Below are positions 1 through 8,801 of a DNA stretch of 64,000 nucleotides, one piece after another (within the stretch, counting starts at the first letter, position 1; each line of letters starts with the position of its first letter). The position numbers and the translations under genes are program-made. Under the pieces are notes generated by a model. It was not told the origin of the DNA, did not search any database, and worked only from the letters and a program-made list of their open reading frames with translations. The stretch comes from Senegalimassilia sp003474385 (GTDB taxonomy: Bacteria > Actinomycetota > Coriobacteriia > Coriobacteriales > Eggerthellaceae): assembly GCF_003474385.1 (NCBI RefSeq), contig NZ_QUCY01000007.1, positions 1 through 64,000 on the forward strand, written 5' to 3'.

Positions 1-52
1 ATGGTTCGATTGAAACAGTCAAAACGCGATAAGAAGATAGTAGGAGGTAGGT

Positions 53-652
53 ATGAGGATCATCGCAGGTCAGTTCCGCGGTCGAACGCTGGCCGCACCT
101 AAGGGCGACGGCACCCGTCCCACCACCGACCGCGTGCGCGAATCGCTCATGAGCGCCGTGTTCAGCCAGCGCGGCGGCTTCGAGGACGCCGTGGTGCTCG
201 ACGCGTTCGCCGGGTCGGGCGCGCTCGGCCTGGAGGCCCTGTCGCGCGGCGCAGCTCGCGCGGTGTTCTACGAGTGCGCTCCCGAGGCGGCGAAGGTCGT
301 GCAGAAGAACGTGGCGAATCTGGGCCTCGAGCCGGCCCGCGCCACCGTCACGCGCGCCGACGTCATCGAGCGCGCCCCGCAGTTCGCCCGCCCGCCGTTC
401 GACCTGATCTTCCTGGACCCTCCCTATGCCTACGACGCCATGGCGGTGCTAGGCATGGTGGCGGGTTTGGTGGAGCGCGGCGTGGCCGCCCCCGACGCCA
501 TCGTGGTCTACGAGCATTCGCTTGCCGGCAACGATGCGTCCGCCCTGGCCGCCGCCGAGCTGGGCTTCGAGCTTGCATCCCGCAAGAAGTACGGCGATAC
601 TACCGTGGACGTGCTGCGCGCCGGCGAGCGCGCCGCGTCCGATAACGACTAA
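53..652 (+). CDS. rsmD: 16S rRNA (guanine(966)-N2)-methyltransferase RsmD
   Basis: This is a Rossmann-fold, SAM-dependent methyltransferase of 199 residues that modifies 16S rRNA during 30S assembly. The SAM-binding loop VLDAFAGSGALGLEALSRGA lies near residues 48-67, and the catalytic DPPY motif appears as LDPPYAYD near residues 122-129, as expected of the RsmD family. The N-terminal MRIIAGQFRGR is the usual family start, and a strong ribosome binding site (taggaggtagg) precedes the ATG. It is followed after 14 bases by coaD, the usual rsmD-coaD pairing in many bacteria, so the two are probably cotranscribed. The length is typical of the family. Confidence 0.95.
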   Translation: MRIIAGQFRGRTLAAPKGDGTRPTTDRVRESLMSAVFSQRGGFEDAVVLDAFAGSGALGLEALSRGAARAVFYECAPEAAKVVQKNVANLGLEPARATVTRADVIERAPQFARPPFDLIFLDPPYAYDAMAVLGMVAGLVERGVAAPDAIVVYEHSLAGNDASALAAAELGFELASRKKYGDTTVDVLRAGERAASDND

Positions 653-666
653 GAAGGAGCAGCGTC

Positions 667-1152
667 ATGAAACGCGCATTGACCCCCGGCACGTTCGACC
701 CCATCACCTCGGGGCATCTCGACGTCATCGCCCGCGCCTCCCAACTGGTGGACGAGGTGGTGGTCGCCGTCGCCGATTCCCAGAAGAAAGGCCCCCTGTT
801 CACGCTCGAGGAGCGCGTCGAGCTGGTCCGTCAGGCCACCGCGCATCTGCCCAACGTGCGCGTGGAGCCCTTCAAGGGCCTGCTCGTCGATTTCGCCAAG
901 GAGCTTGACGCCACCGTGGTGGTCAAAGGCCTGCGAGCCATCACCGACTTCGAGTACGAGTTCCAGATGACGGCCATGAACTACCAACTCTCCCCGCAGC
1001 TGGAAACGCTGTTCATCATGTCCCCGCCGCAGTACATGTACCTGTCCAGCTCCATCGTGCGGGAGATCTCGAAGATGGGCGGGGATATCCAGCAGTTCGT
1101 GCCCCCGTGCGTCTACGAGGCGCTTAAGAAGAAGTACGCGAACTTGCAGTAG
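667..1152 (+). CDS. coaD: Phosphopantetheine adenylyltransferase CoaD
   Basis: CoaD catalyses the fourth step of coenzyme A synthesis, transferring AMP from ATP to 4'-phosphopantetheine in the cytoplasm. The protein has 161 residues, the family's normal length. The nucleotidyltransferase signature TSGH is at residues 14-17 (in GTFDPITSGHLDVI), and the second conserved motif LSSSIVRE is near residue 122. The ribosome binding site aaggagcag lies directly upstream of the ATG. It sits just downstream of rsmD, and a long perfect hairpin follows some 130 bases after its stop. Confidence 0.96.
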   Translation: MKRALTPGTFDPITSGHLDVIARASQLVDEVVVAVADSQKKGPLFTLEERVELVRQATAHLPNVRVEPFKGLLVDFAKELDATVVVKGLRAITDFEYEFQMTAMNYQLSPQLETLFIMSPPQYMYLSSSIVREISKMGGDIQQFVPPCVYEALKKKYANLQ

Positions 1153-1285
1153 AGCGGATGCGTCTGCCGGCTCTTTCGCCGGCGGGCGAAGATCTGCCGT
1201 GGCGCCGTCCTGCGTAGGGGCGTTGCCGCCCGTCCGGATCCGGGTAGGCGATACGCTTGCCTCCGTCGCGCGCTTGTGCAGGTTG

Positions 1286-1319
1286 GATGCGCCTCGCCCG
1301 TGCTCGGGCGAGGCGCATC
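1286..1319 (+). terminator. Perfect 15-bp hairpin downstream of coaD
   Basis: The arms GATGCGCCTCGCCCG (1286-1300) and its exact complement (1305-1319) enclose the loop TGCT. There is no clean T-tract after it, so it may be a weak terminator or an RNA-stabilising hairpin. It lies in the 299-base gap between coaD and the next gene, where nothing else is evident. Confidence 0.55.
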
Positions 1320-1451
1320 GTATGTGCATGCTTTGTTCTTCAGGCGCAAGCGGCGGGCGGCATGCTATCATGCTTATCTGCATGCGTGGCCTTATGCCCG
1401 TGTGCCTAAACGCAGTTTTCAAACGCAGCAAGCCTGGGTGGAAGGATCATC

Positions 1452-1928
1452 ATGGACGAAACAGGGGTTCTGGGGCTTTTGGAAGAGCTCTCGATTCTGC
1501 TTGAGGACTCTAAGCCGGTGTTCGGCAAGGGCAACCTGCGCCAGGTGGATATCGCTGCAGCTTTCGAGATCATGGATGAGATCCGCGACACGTTCCCCAG
1601 CGAGTTCTCGCAGTCGCGCCAGATCGTGCGCGAGCGTCAAAGCCTGCTCGATGATGCCGAGGCCGAGGCCAACCGCATGATCGAGGATGCGCGCAGCCAG
1701 GCGATGACCATCGCCTCCGAGCAGGAGATCGTGCGTATCTCCCAGCAGCAGGCCGACCAGCTGGTCGCCGATGCGCGCGAGCTCGAGCGCCAGACGCGCG
1801 CCGGTGCGGAAGACTACGCAGACGAGGTGTTCGGCCACGTCGAGCAAAGCCTCGATACGCTGCTCAACAACGTGCGCCGTTGCCGCGACCGTCTCAACGC
1901 CAACGCCATGGCGCAGGGTCGCCAATAA
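1452..1928 (+). CDS. SepIVA/DivIVA-like coiled-coil protein
   Basis: This 158-residue, strongly charged protein is almost entirely predicted coiled coil (residues 45-150, rich in Q, E, A, R and D) with no signal peptide or membrane segment. In mycobacteria the gene just upstream of yceD (the Rv2927c position) encodes SepIVA, a DivIVA-domain protein involved in division and polar growth. Here the neighbour is also yceD, whose start codon overlaps this stop (TAATG). The call rests on synteny and coiled-coil character. An ATP-synthase-b-like annotation is the likeliest automated alternative. The ATG follows the ribosome binding site aaggatc. Confidence 0.6.
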   Translation: MDETGVLGLLEELSILLEDSKPVFGKGNLRQVDIAAAFEIMDEIRDTFPSEFSQSRQIVRERQSLLDDAEAEANRMIEDARSQAMTIASEQEIVRISQQQADQLVADARELERQTRAGAEDYADEVFGHVEQSLDTLLNNVRRCRDRLNANAMAQGRQ

Positions 1929-2488
1929 TGGACGCCGTGAAGTTCGAGGTCCCGCCGGAGCTCTTCGTTACCACGGAGAGCTCCTCTTTTGCAGGGCAGC
2001 TTGCCTTAGGGGCGCTTGAGGCGGGTCCTGATACCTATACGTTCTCGCAGCCCGTGGATTGGAACGTCACCGTCACCAACACCGGTGACGCGCTTCTGGT
2101 CATGGGCAGCGCCCGCGGCACGGCAACGGTCGCGTGCGCACGCTGCCTGGATGACTTCCAGGTGGACCTCAACGGGGAAGTGGAAGGCTACTTCCTGCTC
2201 TCCGAGGACGGTCCGGCTCCCGAGGACATGGACGACGACGAGTTCGAGGTGCTCGGCGCCGACAAGATCCTCGATTTGGAGCCGCTCATCATCGCCGCGC
2301 TTCTGGTGGAGGCTCCGCTCGTGCCCCTGTGCCGAGAGGACTGCGCCGGCTTGTGCGCGCAGTGCGGCGCCAACCTCAATGAGGGGCCGTGCGCATGCTC
2401 CGCTCAGCCCGATGACGGCCTGCCGCGCATGTCCGACGGCCGCGTCAGCCCCTTCGCCGCGTTGAAGGACCTTGATCTGGGCGAGTAA
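1928..2488 (+). CDS. yceD: YceD family (DUF177) metal-binding protein
   Basis: This is a 186-residue DUF177 protein. The family is found next to rpmF across bacteria and is linked to 23S rRNA accumulation and large-subunit assembly. The C-terminal half has the cysteine cluster typical of actinobacterial members (CREDCAGLCAQCG near residues 138-150, then CAC), probably binding zinc, and ends with the conserved phrase RMSDGRVSPFAALKDL. The chosen ATG overlaps the stop of the preceding gene, indicating translational coupling; an upstream in-frame ATG at 1880 lies inside that gene and is unlikely. rpmF follows from its own promoter. Confidence 0.85.
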   Translation: MDAVKFEVPPELFVTTESSSFAGQLALGALEAGPDTYTFSQPVDWNVTVTNTGDALLVMGSARGTATVACARCLDDFQVDLNGEVEGYFLLSEDGPAPEDMDDDEFEVLGADKILDLEPLIIAALLVEAPLVPLCREDCAGLCAQCGANLNEGPCACSAQPDDGLPRMSDGRVSPFAALKDLDLGE

Positions 2489-2541
2489 CTGCCCGGATTA
2501 TGGAACCTGCATGGGTTTGTGTGCGCCTGGCGAACAGGCAC

Positions 2542-2570
2542 TTGCATGCGCAGGAACACTTTGGTAGTAT
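2542..2570 (+). promoter_or_regulatory. Promoter of rpmF
   Basis: The -35 hexamer TTGCAT (2542-2547) and -10 hexamer TAGTAT (2565-2570) are separated by 17 bp, a good housekeeping-sigma spacing. The ATG of rpmF is 72 bases downstream of the -10. Confidence 0.6.
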
Positions 2571-2641
2571 ATCGCTTCGCGTGTTTACCAAGCGAACGAG
2601 CGAGCGCCACGCGCGCCCGACATAAAGCAAGGAGATAGATC

Positions 2642-2821
2642 ATGGCAGTACCTAAGCAAAAAATGGGCCGCGCCCGCACTCATGCACGTCGTAGCGCCAA
2701 CGACAAGATCGCAGCCCCTTCCCGTTCCGTGTGCCCGCAGTGCGGCGAGGCTAAGCTTCCCCACCGCGTGTGCCCGAACTGCGGCTTCTACAAGAACCGC
2801 GAGGTCATCGAGACGGAGTAA
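2642..2821 (+). CDS. rpmF: 50S ribosomal protein L32
   Basis: This 59-residue protein is too short for usual ORF cut-offs. It starts MAVPKQKMGR, the hallmark L32 N-terminus, and contains a zinc ribbon with CPQC (residues 31-34) and CPNC (44-47), so it is the zinc-binding (C+) form of L32. A good ribosome binding site (aaggag) lies before the ATG. It follows yceD as in most bacteria, has its own promoter, and is closed by a strong hairpin terminator. Confidence 0.96.
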   Translation: MAVPKQKMGRARTHARRSANDKIAAPSRSVCPQCGEAKLPHRVCPNCGFYKNREVIETE

Positions 2822-2849
2822 CGCCGTCACAGCGTGCAATTGCAACTTG

Positions 2850-2890
2850 AAGCCTCTCTGCGGCGCCATTGGCGCAGAGAGGCTTTCTTG
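2850..2890 (+). terminator. Terminator of rpmF
   Basis: The 13-bp stem AAGCCTCTCTGCG / CGCAGAGAGGCTT encloses GCGCCATTG-type loop sequence and is followed by TTCTTG. It separates rpmF from plsX. Confidence 0.75.
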
Positions 2891-2946
2891 CGTTTAGCAG
2901 CGCCGACCGCTCGGCGCGCAACGCCTGCTAGGGAAAGGGTGTCAAC

Positions 2947-3960
2947 ATGACAGACAACGTCACCATCGCAGTGGATGCCATGGGCGGCGACAACGCTCCC
3001 GAGGTCGTGCTCGAGGGCGTGGCGGCGGCGCTTGCCGCCGACGAGGGGCTTACCGTGGTGCTTTGCGGTCCCGCCGACGTGGTCGAGCCGTTCGCCGCGC
3101 AGCATGCCCGCTGCCGCGCACAGGTTGCCGCCGAGGTCATCGAGATGGCCGAGCACCCCGCGCAAGCCGTGCGCAAGAAGAAGGACAGCTCCATCGTGGT
3201 GGGCTGCCGCCTGGTCAAGGAAGGCCAGGCCCAGGGTTTCTTCTCCGCCGGCTCCACGGGCGCATGCTTGGCGGCCGCCACGCTGGTCATGGGACGCATC
3301 AAGGGCATCTCGCGCCCGTGTTTGGCCACGGTCGTGCCAAGCCCCGTCCGCCCCATCGTGCTGTGCGACGTCGGCGCCAACGCCGATTGCAAGCCCGAGT
3401 ACCTGGTGCAGTTCGCCCAGATGGGCAGCGTGTATGCGCAGAAGATCTTGGGCTACGAGTCGCCCAAAGCCGCGCTTCTCAACATCGGCGAGGAGGACAC
3501 CAAGGGCAACGCGCTTGCCCAGGAGGCCAACCAGCTCATGGCCAAGCGCCTGACCAACTTCGCCGGGAACTGCGAGGGCCGCGATGTGCTCGGCGCGCAG
3601 TACGAAGTGGTGGTCACCGACGGGTTCACCGGCAACGTGTGCCTGAAGACCATCGAGGGCGCCTCGAAGGTGCTGTTCAGCGCCATCAAGGACGCCATGA
3701 TGTCCACCACGAAGGGCAAGATCGGCGCCCTGTGCGTCAAAGACGGTCTGAAGGGCTTGAAAAGCCAGGTGTCGCCCGACACCTACGGCGGCGCCCCGCT
3801 TCTCGGCGTGAAAGGCGCCTGCATCGTCGGACATGGAAGCTCGGGCGCGGTGGCCATCGAAAACGGCGTGCTCACCACGGCGCGCGTGGTGCGCCAGGGC
3901 GTTTCTGAAATAATTCAGCACATGGCCCAGGCTGGAAACGGCTCGGATACAATCAAGTAA
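2947..3960 (+). CDS. plsX: Phosphate acyltransferase PlsX
   Basis: PlsX converts acyl-ACP to acyl-phosphate, the donor used by PlsY in the first step of phospholipid synthesis at the membrane. The 337-residue protein opens with IAVDAMGGDNAPEVVLEG, the family signature, and has the conserved GFTGNVCLKTIEG segment near residue 227 and the GGAPLLGVKG motif near residue 280. It lies upstream of rnc. An acpP gene, often found between plsX and rnc, is absent here. Confidence 0.95.
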   Translation: MTDNVTIAVDAMGGDNAPEVVLEGVAAALAADEGLTVVLCGPADVVEPFAAQHARCRAQVAAEVIEMAEHPAQAVRKKKDSSIVVGCRLVKEGQAQGFFSAGSTGACLAAATLVMGRIKGISRPCLATVVPSPVRPIVLCDVGANADCKPEYLVQFAQMGSVYAQKILGYESPKAALLNIGEEDTKGNALAQEANQLMAKRLTNFAGNCEGRDVLGAQYEVVVTDGFTGNVCLKTIEGASKVLFSAIKDAMMSTTKGKIGALCVKDGLKGLKSQVSPDTYGGAPLLGVKGACIVGHGSSGAVAIENGVLTTARVVRQGVSEIIQHMAQAGNGSDTIK

Positions 3961-4037
3961 CGCCATAGGGACCAGCCGCTTTATGCGGTATGGTCGTATC
4001 ATCATCGATTCTCATTCATACCGGTTTCGGAGGTTGC

Positions 4038-4883
4038 ATGACCTTTACAGAAGAACAAGCCTCAAAATTGCAGAGGGCGGAGGAGGTTCTGGGCTACTCG
4101 TTTTCCAACAAGCAGCTCATCTTGTCCGCCATCACGCACCCATCGGCCACCGAAGGCCGTGCAGTGAAGTATTCCTACGAGCGCCTGGAGTTTCTGGGCG
4201 ACTCCATCTTGGGCGCCATCGTCGCCGACGTCGCGTTCGAGCGCTTCCATGAGCTCGACGAAGGCGGTCTGACGCGCATCAAGGTGGCGCTCGTGTCGGG
4301 CGCAAGCCTGTCCGATGTGGCGTCGGGCCTTGGCTTCGCCGACATCATCGTGTTCGGCTCCTCGGAAACGGGCACGGGCAAGCGCGGCCTGCATTCCGCG
4401 CTCGAAAACGTCTACGAGGCCGTGGTGGCAGCGTTGTACCTGGACGGCGGCGTGGAGGCGGCGCGCGATTTCATTTATCGCACGCTTATCCCGCGCATGT
4501 CCGAGGACATGGCGCTCGAGCCGGAGAACCCCAAAAGCGCGCTGCAGGAGCGCCTGCAGGAAGACGGCATCACGCCCACCTATAAGCTGGTGGAAACGCA
4601 GGGACCGCCGCATGACCGCACGTTCGTGGCGCAGGTGTTCGCAGGCAATCAGGGTCTGGCGCGCGGAACGGGCCGCACGAAGAAGGAAGCGGAAAGCCAG
4701 GCGGCGAAGTCCACGCTGTCGCGTCTCGGCGAGTTTTTCGGTTTGGGCATGGACGAGCAGGCCCGCGCCGAGAAGGCCGCCGCGGCCAAGCGGGCCAAGG
4801 CAGACAAGGCTGCGGCCCGTGCCGAGGAGAAGGCGCGCAAGAAGCATGAGCGCGAGCTGCATAAGAGCATGAAACAGGGCTAG
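4038..4883 (+). CDS. rnc: Ribonuclease III
   Basis: RNase III is an endonuclease that cleaves double-stranded RNA, including rRNA precursors. The 281-residue protein has the catalytic signature ERLEFLGDSILG (about residues 48-59, metal-binding E51 and D55), a second acidic motif near residue 125, and a double-stranded-RNA-binding domain at about residues 158-228. The last 45 residues form an Ala/Lys/Glu-rich basic tail beyond the usual family end. The ATG at 4038 has the ribosome binding site cggagg; an in-frame start 16 codons upstream lacks one. smc starts 4 bases after the stop, the conserved rnc-smc arrangement. Confidence 0.95.
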   Translation: MTFTEEQASKLQRAEEVLGYSFSNKQLILSAITHPSATEGRAVKYSYERLEFLGDSILGAIVADVAFERFHELDEGGLTRIKVALVSGASLSDVASGLGFADIIVFGSSETGTGKRGLHSALENVYEAVVAALYLDGGVEAARDFIYRTLIPRMSEDMALEPENPKSALQERLQEDGITPTYKLVETQGPPHDRTFVAQVFAGNQGLARGTGRTKKEAESQAAKSTLSRLGEFFGLGMDEQARAEKAAAAKRAKADKAAARAEEKARKKHERELHKSMKQG

Positions 4884-4886
4884 CAC

Positions 4887-7800
4887 ATGTACTTGAAGTC
4901 GCTCGTGCTCAAGGGCTTCAAGTCGTTCGCCGACAGAAGCGCGCTTTCCTTGGAGCCGGGCATCACCGCCGTGGTGGGTCCGAACGGCTCCGGCAAATCC
5001 AATATCTCCGATGCCGTGCTGTGGGTGCTTGGCGAGCGCAACGCCAAGCACCTGCGCGGCCAGGCTATGGAAGACGTCATCTTCGCAGGCTCGTCGGCCC
5101 GAAAGGCCACGGGCCTTGCCGAGGTTGAGCTGGTGCTCGACAACTCCGATGGCAAGCTGCCGGTCGACTTCAACGAGGTTTCCATCACGCGACGCATGTA
5201 TCGAAGCGGCGAAAGCGAGTATCTCATCAACGGCAGCGTGGCGCGCCGCATGGACGTGCTCGACATCCTGCACGATTCCGGTCTGGGCACCGGCACGCAT
5301 TCGATCATCGGCCAGGGCAGCTTGGACTCCATCCTGCAATCCAAGCCCGAGGACCGCCGCGCGCTCATCGAGGAGGCCGCCGGCGTGCTCAAGCACAAGC
5401 AGCGCAAGGCGAAAAGCGAGCGCAAGCTGGCCGCCATGGATGCCACGTTCGCGCGCGTGCGCGATGTGGCGGGCGAGGTGGGCCGCCAGCTCGGACCGCT
5501 CGAGCGCAAGGCGAAGAAGGCCCGCGCTTACCAAGAGCTCTCCGGGCAGCTTACCGACGTCAGCTTGGCGCTGGCCGTGGACGACCTGCGTTGCCTGCGT
5601 CAAAGCTGGGATGAGGCTTGCGCCGGCGAGCATCAGCTGGTGGAAGACCTTCAGGCCCGTCATCAGGACATTTCCACGGCCGAAGCCGCCGCCGAGGCGT
5701 TGCAGGAGCAGATCCGCAAGCAAACTCAGAATGCAGGCGACCTGTCGCGCAGCTATCAGCGTGCGTCGTCGACAGTCGAGCGCTTCGACGGCGCCGTGCT
5801 GCTGTTGCATGAGAAGCGCCGCGGCGCACAGGGCCTCGAGGCTGATGTGCGCGTGAAGCTGGAGTCGGGCCGCGCCAAGCGCGCCGAGGCCGTTGCCGAG
5901 CGCGAGCAGGCGACGGCACAGCTCGAGGCGGTGCGTCGTGACCTGGCAGCCGCGCAGGCCGCCGTCGAGCGCCTTGACGCCTCCCGCCGTGAGAACGCCC
6001 AGGCCCGCCGCAGCGTAGAAGACGAGCTCGATCAGCTCAAGCGCCAGGGCCGCGCCGACGATCGCGCTTCCGAGGACGCGCGGCGCCGTCTGTCGCAAAC
6101 GCAGGAGGCGCTTGCCAACGGCTTGGCCCATGCCAAGCTGGTGGAAGGGCGCGCCAAGGAGCTCGAGCTGGCGCTCGGCCACGCTGAGGAGCAGGCTCAA
6201 AAGCTCGAGGACGCCCGTGCTTCCGCCCAGCGCTCGCTCGATGATGCCCAGCAGGCCGAATCGCAGGCGCGCGGCGCCGTCGCCGCGGCCATTAAAGAGC
6301 GCGATGCCGCCCGTGCCGCGCTCGATGAGGCGCATCGCCGGGCCACCTCGCTCGAAAGCCGCATTTCCGCGCTCGAGGAGGTTGAGCGCGCATCGGCCGC
6401 AGCCGGGCCTGCCCGCGCATGGCTCATGGAGCATGCGCGCATATCGGGCCAGCAGCTCGAGCCGCTGGCCCGCGCCCTGCGCGCACCGCAGGGCTTCGAG
6501 GCGCTTGTCGAGCATCTGCTCTCCGGCGATGCCGAGGCGCTCATGGCCCCTTCGGTCGATGCGGCGGCGGGCCTTGCGGGCAGCGTGCTGGAAAGCGGCC
6601 GTGGCGGCCAAGTGTCGCTGCTTCCCGCCGGCGGCATGCGCTCCGGCGCCTCCGCGCGCCAGGCCGCGCAGGCTTTCGGCGGTACGGCGCTTGTGGACAT
6701 GCTGGAATACCCCGAGCAGGCAGCGTCCACGGTGGAGGCCCTGCTCGGCGACGTGGTGGTGTGCGAAACCTTCGAGGCGGCGCGTCAGGCTCAGGCGGCG
6801 CGCATGCAAGATCGCTCGGCTGCCCCTGTGCGCTTCGTGTCGGCCGATGGATGTATCGCTTGGCCCAGCGGCAAGCTCACGGTGGGAACGGTGGACGCCG
6901 GCGCCGAGGGCGCCTTGGCCCGCGCGCGTCAACTCGACGAGCTGCGCGCTTCGCTTCGCGTCGCATCCGAACAGCACAAGGAAGCCGAACAGATGGAGCG
7001 CCAAGCCGAGGAGGCGTTGCGTGCCGCCCAGGCCGAAAGCCTGCAGTTCTCCCAGCAGCTGGCCGAGCGCCGAGGCGCTGCACAGGCGGCGTCGGCCGAG
7101 GCAAAGCGCGCCGCCGATGCGCTCGCGTCCACGCGCCGCGAGTTCGCCGATGTGGAGCGCCAGCGCCAGCAGGCGGATAAGACGGTCGCCGAGGCGCGCC
7201 CCAACGTCGACAAGCTTGAGGCGCAGCTGGCCGAGTTTGCGCAAGCGGCCCAAGCCCGTGCCGTGCGCACCGAGGAGCTTGAAGCCAAGGTGGTGCCGCT
7301 TCGCAAGGAGGCGGCGCAGCTGCGCGACGGCCTTTCGGAGGCCAAGCTCTCGGCTGCCACGCTGCGCGAACGCGATACCTATACCGCGCGAATCGTGGAT
7401 GCCCGCGGCCGCGACGTGGCCGCGGTGGACGCCGCCGAGGACGAGCTGAAAAACCAGCTGGCGCGCAAGATCGTGGCGCAGCGCCGCATCGCGCCGCTTC
7501 TGGCGGTGTTCGAGGAGCTCACCGCAAGCGCCCGTCGCTGGACGCACAACCTTGAGCAGCGGGCCCAACAGGCGCAAGATTCCTCTGCCGGGCTGCATGC
7601 GCAGGTCACCGCCGCGCGCGAGCAGGCCAAGGCCGCCCATGACGCCTACGACGACATCAACGCGCGCCTGTCGGCCGCCCGTGTGGAGAAGGGCAGGCTG
7701 GAGGTGCGCGTCGACGCTGCCGTCAACTCCATCGTGCAGGATATGGGCGTACCGCTTGAGACGGCGCTCGCGTTGCCCGAGCTTGACGACCGCGGCGCCG

Positions 7801-8456
7801 CCGAGGAGAACGCGTTCAAGCTACGCCGCCGCATCGCCAACATGGGCGCCATCAACCCCGATGCTGCCCAGGAGTACGAGCAGCTGCGCAGCCGCTACGA
7901 TTACCTGGCGGCCCAGCTGGCAGACTTAGACGGCGCGCGCCGCAGCCTTGCCAAGATCGTCCGCGTCATCGATGCGCGCATGAAAGACGATTTCGTCAGC
8001 ACGTTCAATGCGGTCAACGACAACTTCCGCAGCATCTTCGCTACCTTGTTCCCGGGCGGCTCGGCCGAGCTCATCCTCACCGACCCCGACGACCTGGAGA
8101 ACACCGGCGTGGAGGTCAGCGCGCAGCCGGCGGGCAAGCGCATCACGAAGATGATGCTCATGTCCGGTGGCGAGAAGTCGCTCACGGCGCTTGCGCTGCT
8201 GTTCGCGGTCTACCGCATCCGCAGCGCGCCGTTCTACATCCTCGACGAGGTTGAGGCGGCGCTCGACGACAGCAACCTGCGCAGGCTCACGGCGTATCTG
8301 CAGTCCATCCGCAACGACACGCAGCTCATCATGATCACGCACCAGCGGCGCACCATGGAGATGTCCGACGTGCTGTTCGGCGTGTCCATGCAATCCGACG
8401 GCGTCACCAAGGTGATCAGCCAGAAGCTCGATCACGCCCTGAAGTACGCGGAATAG
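4887..8456 (+). CDS. smc: Chromosome segregation ATPase SMC
   Basis: SMC is the condensin-like ATPase that organises and segregates chromosomes. The 1189-residue protein has the Walker A motif GPNGSGKSN (near residues 32-40), long coiled coils (about 165-500 and 670-1000), a hinge domain (about 505-640), the ABC signature LMSGGEKSLTALAL (near 1091) and Walker B FYILDEVEAALDD (near 1115). It follows rnc by 3 bases and was probably cotranscribed with it. Full length, no truncation. Confidence 0.97.
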   Translation: MYLKSLVLKGFKSFADRSALSLEPGITAVVGPNGSGKSNISDAVLWVLGERNAKHLRGQAMEDVIFAGSSARKATGLAEVELVLDNSDGKLPVDFNEVSITRRMYRSGESEYLINGSVARRMDVLDILHDSGLGTGTHSIIGQGSLDSILQSKPEDRRALIEEAAGVLKHKQRKAKSERKLAAMDATFARVRDVAGEVGRQLGPLERKAKKARAYQELSGQLTDVSLALAVDDLRCLRQSWDEACAGEHQLVEDLQARHQDISTAEAAAEALQEQIRKQTQNAGDLSRSYQRASSTVERFDGAVLLLHEKRRGAQGLEADVRVKLESGRAKRAEAVAEREQATAQLEAVRRDLAAAQAAVERLDASRRENAQARRSVEDELDQLKRQGRADDRASEDARRRLSQTQEALANGLAHAKLVEGRAKELELALGHAEEQAQKLEDARASAQRSLDDAQQAESQARGAVAAAIKERDAARAALDEAHRRATSLESRISALEEVERASAAAGPARAWLMEHARISGQQLEPLARALRAPQGFEALVEHLLSGDAEALMAPSVDAAAGLAGSVLESGRGGQVSLLPAGGMRSGASARQAAQAFGGTALVDMLEYPEQAASTVEALLGDVVVCETFEAARQAQAARMQDRSAAPVRFVSADGCIAWPSGKLTVGTVDAGAEGALARARQLDELRASLRVASEQHKEAEQMERQAEEALRAAQAESLQFSQQLAERRGAAQAASAEAKRAADALASTRREFADVERQRQQADKTVAEARPNVDKLEAQLAEFAQAAQARAVRTEELEAKVVPLRKEAAQLRDGLSEAKLSAATLRERDTYTARIVDARGRDVAAVDAAEDELKNQLARKIVAQRRIAPLLAVFEELTASARRWTHNLEQRAQQAQDSSAGLHAQVTAAREQAKAAHDAYDDINARLSAARVEKGRLEVRVDAAVNSIVQDMGVPLETALALPELDDRGAAEENAFKLRRRIANMGAINPDAAQEYEQLRSRYDYLAAQLADLDGARRSLAKIVRVIDARMKDDFVSTFNAVNDNFRSIFATLFPGGSAELILTDPDDLENTGVEVSAQPAGKRITKMMLMSGGEKSLTALALLFAVYRIRSAPFYILDEVEAALDDSNLRRLTAYLQSIRNDTQLIMITHQRRTMEMSDVLFGVSMQSDGVTKVISQKLDHALKYAE

Positions 8457-8801
8457 GGAAGGGGCTTGACGGCCGCCCCCCTGCCAGGTCGTGGCATTCG
8501 GTGCGGGGGTTGATGCGATCGCCTGTGGCGTTGAGGGCCGAAAGACGCTTTACGTTGGCGACTTGCGCCGAGCGGTTACCGGTTGCAACCGGTAACCGCC
8601 GTACGTTCCCCGTGTAATTCATGTTCGCCTGCTGCCTGGGATGCCTTGTCCGCTGCGGCGGGGTATACTTCTTTCCGAAAAGAAACGCGTGGTGCGATCG
8701 ACGGTCCGTTAGGCTTGGGCTCGCTTGCGGGCGCGCCGTCGGGTAATGGCGGCGCAAGGCGCCGCGCACTATGCGACGGTTTGCGATACAAGGGGAGCAA
8801 C
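8457..8801. other. smc-ftsY intergenic region
   Basis: This 345-base stretch holds no gene. It contains a perfect 28-bp palindrome (8572-8599, listed separately) and a -10-like TATACT at 8664-8669 that could start the ftsY transcript, leaving a leader of about 125 bases. No convincing -35 element was found at 16-18 bp from it. Confidence 0.6.
8572..8599. repeat. Perfect 28-bp palindrome, GGTTACC family copy 1
   Basis: The left arm GCGGTTACCGGTTG is followed immediately by its exact reverse complement. Related copies sit at 19081-19108 (21 of 28 positions shared) and at 56866-56878 (right arm only). All three lie directly downstream of genes. It could be an operator, a hairpin in RNA, or a dispersed repeat. 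Confidence 0.8.

Noticed and set aside
4062..7640. A 1192-codon minus-strand open frame over rnc and smc
   Set aside because: It is the shadow of high-GC coding sequence; the plus strand has complete RNase III and SMC motifs.
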